Origin: Filomicrobium sp.
GTDB taxonomy: Bacteria > Pseudomonadota > Alphaproteobacteria > Rhizobiales > Hyphomicrobiaceae
Assembly: GCA_017792465.1 (NCBI GenBank)
Contig: CP051234.1
Span: 2,446,001 to 2,510,000, forward strand
Length of the DNA: 64,000 bases
Reading direction: 5' to 3'
A model generated the notes under the pieces. That model was not told where the DNA came from and did no database searches. It saw nothing but the letters and a program-made list of their open reading frames with translations. Within the stretch, counting starts at the first letter, position 1. The number at the start of each line of letters is the position of its first letter. Of this stretch, positions 17,049 to 28,806 are shown one piece after another. Made by a program: the position numbers and the translations under genes.

Positions 17049-18167
17049 ATGAGATTTCACGTCAAAGCCTGCGCACTTTTCGCCCTGGCTCTCGCCCTGT
17101 TCGTTGCGCCTTCACTCAACGCGTTGGCTGACGATACGGCCATCAATGAAACGGCCATCAATGACATGGCGCGGTTTCTCGCAGGCCTGCCGCCGTCTGC
17201 CGGTTCGCCGCTTGAGAAGCTGGCCGCCCGCCGATCGTGGAAATCGCATGCGCGCCGCTTCGATAAGGAATGGGCCAATCTTGAAAAGAGGCAGCTGTCG
17301 AAGATCCGCAAATGGCGAACGAGCGCCATCGGCGAGCGCAAGCCTGTCGTCTTCTACATGTTCAGCGGGCCAGATTTTCTTTATGCCGACACCTTCTTGC
17401 CCGGCGCCAAAACCTACATCCTGAGCGGCCTGGAGCCGGTCGGGCGCATCCCCACTGCGGCAGGTTTGGCGCGCAATTCACTCTATGGCGAGCTTCGGCA
17501 GCTTGAGGCGTCGCTCAACACGATCGTCAGCTTCAGCTTCTTTCGCACCAAGGACATGAAGCATCAGTTGCGCAGCCGTTACCTCAACGGCACCATCCCG
17601 ATCATTCTTCTGTTCATGGCCCGGACCGGCAAGACGGTGCACACGCTCGATCTGATTGCGCTCGACAAAGAGGGGGTGGTTCACGATGCCGGTGAACCCA
17701 ATCTGCCCAAGACCGCGGAAGGCGTGAAGATCACGTTTTCAAACGAAGGCAGCGACGAAAAGAGCACGCTTTATTATTTCAGCACCAACCTTGATAACGG
17801 TGGCGTCGAGGCCAGCGGCTTCTTGCCGTTTTGTTCGAAGCTTGCGCCTGGCGACGGGATCGTCAAAAGCGCGTCCTACCTGATGCACATGAGCGCTTTC
17901 TCGAAGGTGCGCGACTTCATCCTCGCCAACACATCGACATTGATTGAGGACGATTCCGGTATTCCACTGCGCTATTTCGATCAGAAGAAATGGAAGCTGC
18001 AGCCTTATGGCGTCTATCTGAAACCGATAAGCCTATTTCCGAAACGCTACCAAACGGACATGCGCAAGCTCTTTAAGAAGCACGCAAAGCCCATTCCGTT
18101 CGGGATCGGTTATCGGCACAGACAGCGCGAATCCAACCTGCTGGTGGCGACGAAAAAGGGCGAGTGA
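17049..18167 (+). CDS. Exported protein of unknown function coupled to the permease
   Basis: 372 residues from ATG at 17049, four bases after the permease stop. A signal peptide (about 1-27, ending NALADD) opens a mature protein with KPVVFYMFSGPDFLYADTFLP, SLYGELRQLEASLNT, KSTLYYFSTNLDN and SASYLMHMSAFSKVRDFI. I do not recognise the family. A direct repeat of 15 bases at 17136-17165 (acggccatcaatga units) duplicates AIN-E/D-T residues near the mature N-terminus, a recent slippage event. Coupling suggests a role at the envelope linked to the permease. Confidence 0.8.
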   Translation: MRFHVKACALFALALALFVAPSLNALADDTAINETAINDMARFLAGLPPSAGSPLEKLAARRSWKSHARRFDKEWANLEKRQLSKIRKWRTSAIGERKPVVFYMFSGPDFLYADTFLPGAKTYILSGLEPVGRIPTAAGLARNSLYGELRQLEASLNTIVSFSFFRTKDMKHQLRSRYLNGTIPIILLFMARTGKTVHTLDLIALDKEGVVHDAGEPNLPKTAEGVKITFSNEGSDEKSTLYYFSTNLDNGGVEASGFLPFCSKLAPGDGIVKSASYLMHMSAFSKVRDFILANTSTLIEDDSGIPLRYFDQKKWKLQPYGVYLKPISLFPKRYQTDMRKLFKKHAKPIPFGIGYRHRQRESNLLVATKKGE

Positions 18168-18224
18168 GGAGAGATTGTTTTTCGCTCACGGTTATTGCGC
18201 TAGGCGAAACGCGCGCGCACCAAC

Positions 18225-18896
18225 TCACTTGTCGCCGAGATAGGAGACGATGGTGTCGATGAGCTCCAGCATGTCGTTGGTTGAAAGCTGAGCACCGCGC
18301 TCCTCGGCTTCGCGGCGGAACTCGGGCGTATCGGACCCGGCGAAAATCAGGAACGGTTGCTTGTTGCCGCGCGCGCGCACCGCTTCGAGCAGTTCATAAC
18401 CGGCACGCATATTGTCGCCGCGGCCCATATCGGAAATGATGAGGTCGTAGTGACGGCGCGCCATCGCGGCGAGCCCTTCCTCGGTGCTTGTTGCCTGCTC
18501 GACATCGAGCTGGAGTTTGCGCAACGCGCGCACCGCCAGCTCGTTGTTAGCAGGATTGTCGTCGACCCACAGAATTGACCGGCCGATCAGATTGTCGGCA
18601 ACTTCGGGCGCGAAAGCCCGCCCCACTGTCTTGCGGATGCGGCCGACGTCGACATTCTGGCTGCCGCCCTTGGCGTTCCAGTCTCGCGATGCGGCGGCGG
18701 CGGCCTCGACGGCCTCTTGTTCGAGGCGGAAGTTGAGCGGGCCAACGGAGACGGAGTGGATCGCGTTGCTGCGCCAGGCGCGATAGAGCAGGATGCCGCC
18801 CAGCGTCCAGCCGAACAGGTTGATGACCGAGCTCAGCGCCGAAACCGCATCGATGTAGCTCTGATTGGAGCGCAGAAAGTCTTCCAGTCCTGACAC
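18225..18896 (-). CDS. Membrane-tethered response-regulator receiver protein
   Basis: 223 residues from GTG at 18896, chosen for the strong GGGGGGAGA upstream; a TTG at 18974 would add 26 residues. One membrane helix (about 18-38, INLFGWTLGGILLYRAW) precedes a linker and a receiver domain (about 105-220). The acidic pair is in ILWVDDNPANNE and the phosphoacceptor Asp in DLIISDMGRGDN. The conserved Thr/Ser position is AGS. The conserved Lys of strand 5 seems replaced (GAQLSTND), so signalling may be atypical. No output domain. Divergent from the sugar transferase gene. Confidence 0.78.
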   Translation of the reverse strand: MSGLEDFLRSNQSYIDAVSALSSVINLFGWTLGGILLYRAWRSNAIHSVSVGPLNFRLEQEAVEAAAAASRDWNAKGGSQNVDVGRIRKTVGRAFAPEVADNLIGRSILWVDDNPANNELAVRALRKLQLDVEQATSTEEGLAAMARRHYDLIISDMGRGDNMRAGYELLEAVRARGNKQPFLIFAGSDTPEFRREAEERGAQLSTNDMLELIDTIVSYLGDK

Positions 18897-19180
18897 GATT
18901 GTCTCCCCCCTGAAGAACGGCTGTCTGGCTTGTTCTACAAACGAATGATGGCGGCAACAATAAGGGCATGACAAGCGGTGGCGCGTGCGGGTTGCGCCGG
19001 CAGCCCAAGACCTATCGCCTTTGGCGGCAAGGTCTCAGGATGCATGACTCAAGGGGCCACGCACAATCGCTACGCTCATCTATCCCATTGATATTACTTG
19101 ATGTTTTTCTGAGTTGGGAAAGTTTTTACCCTGCTGTGGCAAAGTTGCGTTCGGTCCTCTTTGTAACTTCCAGCGTAAGT

Positions 19181-20719
19181 ATGTCCAAAATCTCGACGAT
19201 CGATCAGCTCGACCCCAGTGCAAGCGTTGCTTCTGCACATAAGACCTTGAACGGTTCAGCCGCGAAGCGGGGTCTGTCGCCAAGTTTTCTTGCTCGTCTT
19301 TTTCTGGATGACCGCGGAACGTTATCGCTTCCAAAACTGCTTTTCACGGTCGCGTTCCTAGATGCGCTTTGGGTTTTCGTCGCCTGCGGGATTGCGCAAT
19401 CGTTGGCGGACGATGGGCCCGCGGCGCCCCCTGCACCGAGCCTCTATATCATCGGCTTCGTCTGCTTTTTCGCAGTGCTGCTGCTGCGCTGGTATTGGTC
19501 CTATTCGATCGCCGCGTTGCAGGATCTCTCCGGCCAGATCAACAAGGTCGCGAAGGCCATGTTCATGCTGCTCATCGCGCTCGCCGGCGGAGCGCATATC
19601 CTGTCCATCCGGAGCCTTGAGCCGCACTTTCTGATCCACTGGATCGGCTTTGCGTTTGCCGGCCTGCTCACGCTGCGTCTCATCGCCGAACAACTGATCC
19701 TCGTCGTGGCCCGCGCAGGTCTCCTGAGCCGCCGAACCGTTATCGTCGGCAGCGCGCATCAGGCGGATGAACTCGTCAAGGCACTTGGGAAATCCGGTCA
19801 GGGGCAGGTCGACGTTCTTGGGTATTTCGACGACCGCAATCGCGCGGGCTCCGGCGATGACGAAACAGACCTGACCAAGCTTGGTGCCTTCGATCAACTG
19901 GCCGCTTATTGCCAGGACGAAGACGTCGATCTGGTGCTTGTTGCAATTCCGCTGCGCGCCGAAGACCGGCTCATGGAAATTCTCAAAGAACTTTTCGCCA
20001 TTCGCGTCGACATCCGTATCTCGGCTTTGAACGACCGGCTGCGGCTCAACTCAAGCGCCTACAAGTACATCGGCGACCTTCCCGTCCTGGCCGTGCTGGA
20101 CAAGCCGCTCAACGACTGGGATCGCGCGATCAAGAACTTCATGGACCGCATCCTGGCGCTGTTGATACTGATCCCTGCCGCGCCGATCATGGCTCTTGTC
20201 GCGCTGGCTGTGCGTCTTGAAAGCAAGGGACCGATCCTCTTCAAGCAGCGCCGCTATGGCTTCAACAACCAGCTTGTCGAGGTCTACAAGTTCCGCTCGA
20301 TGTATGCCGATCAGTCCGACGCCAATGCCTCCAAGCTCGTCACCAAGGGCGATCCGCGCGTGACCAAGGTCGGGCGGATTATTCGCAAGACGAGCCTCGA
20401 CGAACTGCCGCAGCTCTTCAACGTTCTCACCGGCGAGATGTCGCTGGTCGGACCGCGTCCGCACGCGACGCAGGCGAAGGCTGGAAGCTCGCTCTATCAG
20501 GATGTAGTGCAGGGTTATCTGGCGCGTCATCGCGTGAAGCCGGGGATGACAGGCTGGGCGCAGATTTGCGGCTGGCGCGGGGAAACAGATACGCCCGACA
20601 AGATCCGGCGCCGGGTGGAGTGCGATCTCTATTACATCGACAACTGGTCGGTGCGCTTCGATCTCTACACAATCCTGATGACGCCCATCGTTCTTATCAC
20701 CGGCAAGAACGCTTATTGA
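19181..20719 (+). CDS. Undecaprenyl-phosphate sugar phosphotransferase (WcaJ/ExoY type)
   Basis: 512 residues from ATG at 19181. About four N-terminal membrane helices, a Rossmann-like middle ([18 protein letters not shown]), a fifth helix (about 325-345), then the bacterial sugar transferase domain: [46 protein letters not shown] (split here for reading), and [17 protein letters not shown]. It moves a sugar-1-phosphate, often glucose, onto undecaprenyl phosphate to start exopolysaccharide or capsule repeats. No other polysaccharide genes adjoin it; an O-antigen ligase-like gene is 31 kb away. Confidence 0.92.
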   Translation: MSKISTIDQLDPSASVASAHKTLNGSAAKRGLSPSFLARLFLDDRGTLSLPKLLFTVAFLDALWVFVACGIAQSLADDGPAAPPAPSLYIIGFVCFFAVLLLRWYWSYSIAALQDLSGQINKVAKAMFMLLIALAGGAHILSIRSLEPHFLIHWIGFAFAGLLTLRLIAEQLILVVARAGLLSRRTVIVGSAHQADELVKALGKSGQGQVDVLGYFDDRNRAGSGDDETDLTKLGAFDQLAAYCQDEDVDLVLVAIPLRAEDRLMEILKELFAIRVDIRISALNDRLRLNSSAYKYIGDLPVLAVLDKPLNDWDRAIKNFMDRILALLILIPAAPIMALVALAVRLESKGPILFKQRRYGFNNQLVEVYKFRSMYADQSDANASKLVTKGDPRVTKVGRIIRKTSLDELPQLFNVLTGEMSLVGPRPHATQAKAGSSLYQDVVQGYLARHRVKPGMTGWAQICGWRGETDTPDKIRRRVECDLYYIDNWSVRFDLYTILMTPIVLITGKNAY

Positions 20720-21115
20720 TTTTGCGCGGGAGAGCTTAGCGCAGGACTAGCGTTCCCGGGGCGCACTCGTGGCGGTTTTTGAACCGCGGTTGTGATGCCG
20801 GCGTGTGGGGCGTTGCGCGACTATCCATAACGGTTTTGTGGCATGGCGCTGGTCGTCTTCCCGGGCGACGTGGGTCAATTCGCGCAAAGAACGCCTTATG
20901 CATCAAACCGAAGGGTCCTTCGCCCAGATAGTCCAACGGAACACGGTCTCCGCGGCGTTCACCGACTGAAGCGAAGCAGATCAATACTCTCATCACGATT
21001 TTGAGCTCACGGCCTCGTGACTGCGGCCTCGCCAGCGATGTGCCGTAGGAAACAGTGCGGCTGCCGGGAAGCACCTACTCGGGCACCATCTCAACCAGCC
21101 AGAAGGTGCACGGCG
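20720..21115. other. Intergenic region without a recognisable gene
   Basis: About 395 bases between the sugar transferase and the P450 gene. A 112-codon frame on the minus strand (20736-21074) has no family resemblance and atypical composition, so I leave it out. Confidence 0.4.
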
Positions 21116-22318
21116 ATGAACGGTATAGACCAGCTTTCGAGAATGACAGGTTATGACGAGAGTGTTGACGACCACGAATTTCTTAGAAGCTATCGACGCC
21201 TTGGTTCGGTGGCCATTTCACCGACGGGCTTTCCGATGGCTTTGCGGTTTTCCAACATTGCTGCTCTTACGGACCCCACAACGACCCGACAGCTCGAAAC
21301 CGAGTCGATAAGGAAGCAGGGCGTCACGACCGGACCGATTTTCGAGCTTCACAATCGATCGATGCTGTTTTCGAATGGCCCACTCCATAAGAAACGACGA
21401 GGGCCTGTCACACGCACATTCGCCTTCAAACTTATGGAAGGCATGCGTGCCGAAGTCGCGAAGCTGGCAGCTGAGATTGTCACGGAGGCGGAGGGGCAGG
21501 AAGACCTCGATTTTCTCGAAGTTTTTGCGGGCGAGATTCCAGCTCGTATGATTGCCGAAATTCTCGGGCTTCCCAAATCCGAGATGCCGCGGTTTCGCAA
21601 ACTGGTCTATTCGGTAACCAGAGCCTTCAAGATGGGGTTCGATCAGGCGCAGCAGGTCGAGATCGAACGCGATTTTACTGCACTGATCGCCGAGGTCGAT
21701 CGCCTACTGAACGAACGCAAAGGACATCCAGGCGACGATTTCATCAGTCGTTTGATCGTTGATGCGCAGGATCGGTTTGAGCTCTCGCTCGATGACATTC
21801 GTTGGCAGGTTATCACGCTGATCATCGGCGGCTCTGATACCACACGATTGGCGCTTTGCTCGACCCTTGCGCTCATGCTGTCGCACACCGAACAGTGGCA
21901 AGCGTTCTGCCGGAATCCTGACGAGTTGAAAATGCAGGTCGTACAGGAAGGCTTGCGCTTCGAACCGCCAATCGCGTCATTCGCTCGCGTTGCGCTGACA
22001 GATATCGATCTCGAAGGTGTCGTGCTGCCGACCGGGTCGCCTGTCTCGGTTTGCATTCTCTCAGCGATGCGTGATGAGCAAGTTTACGATGCGCCGTTCA
22101 CGTTCGACATCCACCGGACCGACCAACCACGGTGGCATCCTGCTTTCGGGACCGGTGAGCACCGCTGTCTCGGTGAAGCCCTTGCGCGCGCCGAACTGGA
22201 GGAATGTCTCGCGACGATCGCACGGCTTGCGCCGGACACCGTGCTGACAAATGCACCCATGGTGCGCGGTCTTAACGGCATTCGTCGGATCGATCAGATG
22301 CGGGTTAGGTTCAACTAG
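21116..22318 (+). CDS. Cytochrome P450
   Basis: 400 residues from ATG at 21116 (MNGIDQLSRM); the longer in-frame start at 21017 adds a Cys/Arg-rich, non-conserved stretch. The I-helix motif is IIGGSDTTR, the ExxR motif is in VVQEGLRF, and the haem loop is FGTGEHRCLGEALARAE with the ligand Cys about residue 351. Soluble bacterial class I P450s of this length hydroxylate terpenes, steroids or xenobiotics using ferredoxin and a reductase. A Rieske-type protein is encoded convergently next door; no reductase is nearby. Confidence 0.93.
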   Translation: MNGIDQLSRMTGYDESVDDHEFLRSYRRLGSVAISPTGFPMALRFSNIAALTDPTTTRQLETESIRKQGVTTGPIFELHNRSMLFSNGPLHKKRRGPVTRTFAFKLMEGMRAEVAKLAAEIVTEAEGQEDLDFLEVFAGEIPARMIAEILGLPKSEMPRFRKLVYSVTRAFKMGFDQAQQVEIERDFTALIAEVDRLLNERKGHPGDDFISRLIVDAQDRFELSLDDIRWQVITLIIGGSDTTRLALCSTLALMLSHTEQWQAFCRNPDELKMQVVQEGLRFEPPIASFARVALTDIDLEGVVLPTGSPVSVCILSAMRDEQVYDAPFTFDIHRTDQPRWHPAFGTGEHRCLGEALARAELEECLATIARLAPDTVLTNAPMVRGLNGIRRIDQMRVRFN

Positions 22319-22532
22319 GAGGCGCTCATAAGAAGTCTTGTGTGGGCCTGCGGAGCGGATGGCTGAAGCTGTGGCTGGTGCGTTTTCCCTGGCTCATTCC
22401 AACTTCGTACAGTCATGTCATTGCCAATGATGAGGATGGGTGAGTGCTGGAAGACTTGAAGGTGGTGCAGCGGTTGCAGAACATGGCGATCAGCCGCGGT
22501 GGCCGGGCACTCGATCAGGATCGCAGTTCGCT

Positions 22533-22907
22533 TCAGCCTTGCTCATCCATTGGCCTGACGCGCTTGTCGCTAATCCATATCCCGTCGTCTGCTTCTTCGA
22601 CCTTGACCGGGGTCAGCTTCTTACCCCAGCAAATTTCGCTGACCGACGTGCCGGTTTTGGGTTCGTAGACAATGCCGTGCATCGAGCAACGCAGAAGCCG
22701 GCCTGTTGCATCGAAAATCATATCTGCCTCGCAATCGAGTTCGCGCGGCATGTGGACGCAAAGATTGCGATACGCAAGGCATTCGCCGTTGTGTCGAAAG
22801 ACGATGACAGATGATGGTTTTTGCGAATAGAGGACGTCGACCCGATGGTAGTCGGCTTCCTTCAAATCTGCGCTATGACAGACCCAGATGCGTGTCTTAC
22901 GTCTCAT
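22533..22907 (-). CDS. Small Rieske [2Fe-2S] protein
   Basis: 124 residues with the Rieske ligands Cys50-x-His52 and Cys74-x-x-His77 (NLCVHMPREL, LLRCSMHGIVYEP). The GKKLTPVKVEEADDGIWI tail is typical of Rieske ferredoxins. No signal peptide, so cytoplasmic. It could pass electrons to an oxygenase. The neighbouring P450 is a candidate by proximity only, since the genes are convergent and P450 partners are usually other ferredoxin types. Confidence 0.85.
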   Translation of the reverse strand: MRRKTRIWVCHSADLKEADYHRVDVLYSQKPSSVIVFRHNGECLAYRNLCVHMPRELDCEADMIFDATGRLLRCSMHGIVYEPKTGTSVSEICWGKKLTPVKVEEADDGIWISDKRVRPMDEQG

Positions 22908-23161
22908 TGAGACCTACCTAGAATACACGTGGACTTGGTCCCCGATCCCAGGCTTTCACAATGCGCCTCTTCGCGCAATCGGTTCTCTTCCCTGGTGCAC
23001 GTTTGGGTGGCAGCTGATCATTTCGATGCCGATTTATTACCCCAAGAGTGACCGGCGGTTGTGCATCGGCACACATCCCGTGCATTCCGCGACACCAAAT
23101 ATTTCACCGAGGTCGGGGCGGGCATTTGCGCTTTGAGGAGTTCCAATTCGCCGCGCGCCTT

Positions 23162-23902
23162 TCAGCTTTGACGATACCGATCCACGAAGCCGCGCAAGAT
23201 CCCTTCGGGGACGTGGACGTTTTGAGCGTGGCACATGCCGATGAGTGCTTCGGCTTCCTCAGGCGGGAAGTAGCCTTTGTCCTTATAGATGTTGATGCGG
23301 ACTTCGAAGCCGTGAGAATCTGCTTCGGGATGAAACTGCGTCGCGTAGACGTTGCGCTTGAAGCGGATCATCTGGAACGGACAGGGCTTGGAGGTGAGGA
23401 GCGTCGCGCAGCCTTCGGGTTGCTCTTGCACGGCCTCCTTGTGACCGACGAAGGCGAGGAATTTATCCGGCAGGGCGGCCGTCAGCGGATCGGTTTTTCC
23501 GTCGTCTGTCACCGAGCATTCGACGGCACCGACCGGTTCGCCGAAGCGATCCTTATTGACCGTGGCGCCCAGGTGATGGGCGAGAATGCCGATGCCATAA
23601 CAACAGCCCATGAAGGGGAAGTCCTCGGCGGTGATTGTCGGCATCAATCCCAAGATCGAGTCTTCGATGCGCCGTTCGGCTTCGGACTTTTGCTCTCGTG
23701 GATCGCTGACGCAGCCGGGGCCGCCGCCGACGATGACGCCGGCGTAATCTTCAAGTTTGAAGTCTGTGGGGATCGCCTCCTGGTCAAGCCGGATGCGCCG
23801 TGCGTCCGCAGCGGCAAGACCGGACTTTTCGAGGATGGCTTCGAACTCATTGTCGGAGGCCGCCGTTTCGGGGCGAAGTTGCAGGATGAGGAAGGGCTTC
23901 AT
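23162..23902 (-). CDS. Class I glutamine amidotransferase-like protein
   Basis: 246 residues from ATG at 23902 (MKPFLILQLRPE); the upstream frame from 23971 overlaps the suhB-like RNA. The nucleophile elbow is MGCCYGIGIL (Cys about 101), preceded by GVIVGGGPGCVSD. The catalytic His-Glu are in ATQFHPEAD. The class I GATase fold matches GuaA-type amidotransferase domains and stand-alone homologues that hydrolyse glutamine or gamma-glutamyl compounds. The true substrate is unknown. Confidence 0.85.
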   Translation of the reverse strand: MKPFLILQLRPETAASDNEFEAILEKSGLAAADARRIRLDQEAIPTDFKLEDYAGVIVGGGPGCVSDPREQKSEAERRIEDSILGLMPTITAEDFPFMGCCYGIGILAHHLGATVNKDRFGEPVGAVECSVTDDGKTDPLTAALPDKFLAFVGHKEAVQEQPEGCATLLTSKPCPFQMIRFKRNVYATQFHPEADSHGFEVRINIYKDKGYFPPEEAEALIGMCHAQNVHVPEGILRGFVDRYRQS

Positions 23903-23937
23903 TTTCGCAGCGCCTGTGAGATCGGCCGGGCACAACG

Positions 23938-24012
23938 AAAAAAGGGCCCGGCGGGAGATGAACCGGGCCATAGGAGGTCATAGCAGTATCTTTGCACTGC
24001 TATCCTTCCTAC
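23938..24012 (-). ncRNA. suhB/alpha-r8 (MmgR)-like small RNA
   Basis: Read on the minus strand: hairpin ATAGCAGT/ACTGCTAT (24003-23996 with 23987-23980), then single-stranded GACCTCCTAT with an anti-Shine-Dalgarno CCUCC, then terminator stem GGCCCGG/CCGGGCC (23969-23945) whose loop holds CUCCC, then CTTTTTT. This order and the two C-rich motifs are the hallmark of the suhB/MmgR family of about 75-nt sRNAs in Rhizobiales, which act on mRNAs through CCUCC. The 5' end is an estimate. No clear promoter was recognised. Confidence 0.6.
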
Positions 24013-24093
24013 GCCCTGCATGCGGGATTGGATCAGGTGATCGGGGCGGAAAGTCATGCCGCAACTCCGATTCTCGCGGACCATCGGTCTCGC

Positions 24094-24759
24094 CTAAGAT
24101 TGTTGTGCCGGAGTACTGAGCGTAGTGAAGCAACCGTTCGTTGGTTTTTCAACAGGTCGTAAAAGCGCAAATGAGAAAGCAGCAATTACAACTACGACCG
24201 GTAATCCGAAATCCACGCACCAGAACCATAGGAATCTTTCTCTGAATCGGTAAACAATTTTCTTGCTTAGGGACCACTCTTGCACGCTGGTTTGTCCTCC
24301 AGACCGGTTTTGACGCTCCTTTGGAACAACCGGCGTCCAGACGTACTCACCACCCGAAGTGATTCTAGTCTTCCATTGATCGGCCTGCCAACCACCTGAA
24401 GCTTGATGGCGCGTTGCTTTCTTCAAAGGCTGAAGTCCAAAAAACATTCGTACTTCTGGGAACACGCGCCTTCTACTATCGTGGCTGCTTACTTCAAGGC
24501 ACTCTTCGATCCACGGCCTGTAATCCCTTGACAAGTAATATATGAAAAACAACGTGTTATATAGCAGTCCTGCACAAAGCAACCATTTGACAATGTCGTC
24601 GGACAGCCCTTCTATTCGGAAACCAAAGGGCCTTTCGTATGAAATACAAGGAATAAACGAAAGCGCAATCAGCACTGCACCTATCCCAATTGCATTACGT
24701 CGATAGATCAAAGTGCGTCCGTTCAAAATTTCATTCTTTAGTGCTTCCTTCAACGGCAT
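24094..24759 (-). CDS. Hypothetical membrane protein
   Basis: 221 residues with about four hydrophobic segments: 24-40, 54-75 (WLLCAGLLYNTLFFIYYLSRD, split by a turn), and 178-203 (WFWCVDFGLPVVVVIAAFSF). The central soluble part is polar and carries a Trp/Gly-rich loop. I recognise no family. The region is richer in A/T than gyrB beside it, which may indicate recent acquisition. Confidence 0.6.
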   Translation of the reverse strand: MPLKEALKNEILNGRTLIYRRNAIGIGAVLIALSFIPCISYERPFGFRIEGLSDDIVKWLLCAGLLYNTLFFIYYLSRDYRPWIEECLEVSSHDSRRRVFPEVRMFFGLQPLKKATRHQASGGWQADQWKTRITSGGEYVWTPVVPKERQNRSGGQTSVQEWSLSKKIVYRFRERFLWFWCVDFGLPVVVVIAAFSFALLRPVEKPTNGCFTTLSTPAQQS

Positions 24760-24801
24760 ATGAAGTATGTTCCCGCAATATAACGGCTGGTATTCTAACG
24801 T

Positions 24802-27582
<2,781 letters not shown>

Positions 27583-28797
27583 TCAGGAAAGACGCGTGAG
27601 CTGGGCGCCTGAGACCTCGAAAAAGGCAGCCCTGTCAGCCAGTGCGGCAAACGATTCCCGGTCGGTTCCCGTCATCCAGGCCTGGCCTCCGAGGCGGAGA
27701 ATTTCGTCGAAGAGCGCGGCGCGGCGATGCTCGTCGAGATGGGCGGTGATTTCGTCGAGAAGGATGAGCGGCCCAGCGCCACTGTGGCGGGCGGCGATCA
27801 ATTCGGCTTCGGCCAGGATGAGGCCGATGAGCAGCGCCTTTTGTTCGCCTGTCGAGCTTAGGCGAGCTGGCATATCCTTGGGGCCGTGGTGGACGATGAG
27901 GTCTGAGCGGTGCGGGCCTTCAAGCGTGCGGCTGGCGGCGCGGTCGCGTTCGCGGCTTTGGCTCAAACGGCGCGCGTAAGCGTCTTCGACGTCGACGGCG
28001 GCCGCGTCGATCAATTCGTTTTCCAGCGTCCCCTCGATGCGGATGCGGCTCCAGGGGAAGGGCGAATCGGGCGCGCGCTGCAATCTGGCTTCGATGACGG
28101 CTGCGAGCTTCACGACCGTCGAATAGCGCGCGGCTGCGACGGCGGCGCCAGCTTCGGCCATGACGAGTTCGACGCCGCGCAATTGGGCGTCGTCGCGGAC
28201 GCCATCGGACAAAAGCTTGTTGCGGCTTTGCATGGCGCGCTCGAAACGGCTGGCGAGCGTGCGGAAGCCTGGATCGAAACATAAGACGAGGCGATCGAGA
28301 AAGCGGCGGCGCTCGGCAGCCGGCCCGGTGAACAGGCCATCCATTGCGGGCGTCAGCCATACTGCTTCGATGTATTCGGCGAGCACGCCGGAGCCGCCTT
28401 GCGGGTTGCCATCGATCCTGACGATGCGGCCGCTCGGGGCTCTGACACCTGGTTGCGGTGGCTGCTGACCGGTGCCGATATCGACCAGACCGTGACGGGT
28501 GTGGACCTTGGCGGCAACCGCCCATGCGCCGTTGCCGTTCATGCGCGCGATGTCGGCGTAGGCGGCGCGGCGTAGTCCCTGGCCTGGAACAAGCAGCGAG
28601 ACGGCTTCGAGGAGGTTGGTTTTACCCGCGCCATTGGGGCCGACGAGAACGACGGATTTCGCGCCTGGGGTGATCGTTGCGGAGGCGTAATTGCGAAACG
28701 CGTTGAGCGACAGCCGTTCAATCCAAAGACCAGCCTCATCGCCTTCTGAAGCAGCGGCGCTCTGGTCGTCTGGCTGAAGGTTTTCGATCAAATCCAA
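27583..28797 (-). CDS. recF: DNA replication and repair protein RecF
   Basis: 404 residues from TTG at 28797, nine bases after the dnaN stop. Walker A is VGPNGAGKTNLLEAVSL, the signature motif is in RLSSTGEQKALLIGLIL, and Walker B is in PLILLDEITAHLDEHRRAAL. RecF is an SMC-like ATPase that loads RecA at gapped DNA with RecO and RecR. The first 25 residues (SAAASEGDEAGLW) are longer than in most homologues; no better start is available before the conserved LNAFRNYAS. Confidence 0.94.
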   Translation of the reverse strand: MDLIENLQPDDQSAAASEGDEAGLWIERLSLNAFRNYASATITPGAKSVVLVGPNGAGKTNLLEAVSLLVPGQGLRRAAYADIARMNGNGAWAVAAKVHTRHGLVDIGTGQQPPQPGVRAPSGRIVRIDGNPQGGSGVLAEYIEAVWLTPAMDGLFTGPAAERRRFLDRLVLCFDPGFRTLASRFERAMQSRNKLLSDGVRDDAQLRGVELVMAEAGAAVAAARYSTVVKLAAVIEARLQRAPDSPFPWSRIRIEGTLENELIDAAAVDVEDAYARRLSQSRERDRAASRTLEGPHRSDLIVHHGPKDMPARLSSTGEQKALLIGLILAEAELIAARHSGAGPLILLDEITAHLDEHRRAALFDEILRLGGQAWMTGTDRESFAALADRAAFFEVSGAQLTRLS

Positions 28798-28806
28798 TCG
28801 CCGCCG

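Noticed and set aside
20736..21074. 112-codon minus-strand frame between sugar transferase and P450 genes
   Set aside because: Arg/Pro-rich, no recognised domain, unlikely to be coding.
23048..23983. 311-codon plus-strand frame opposite the amidotransferase gene
   Set aside because: Shadow of a gene with clear catalytic motifs.
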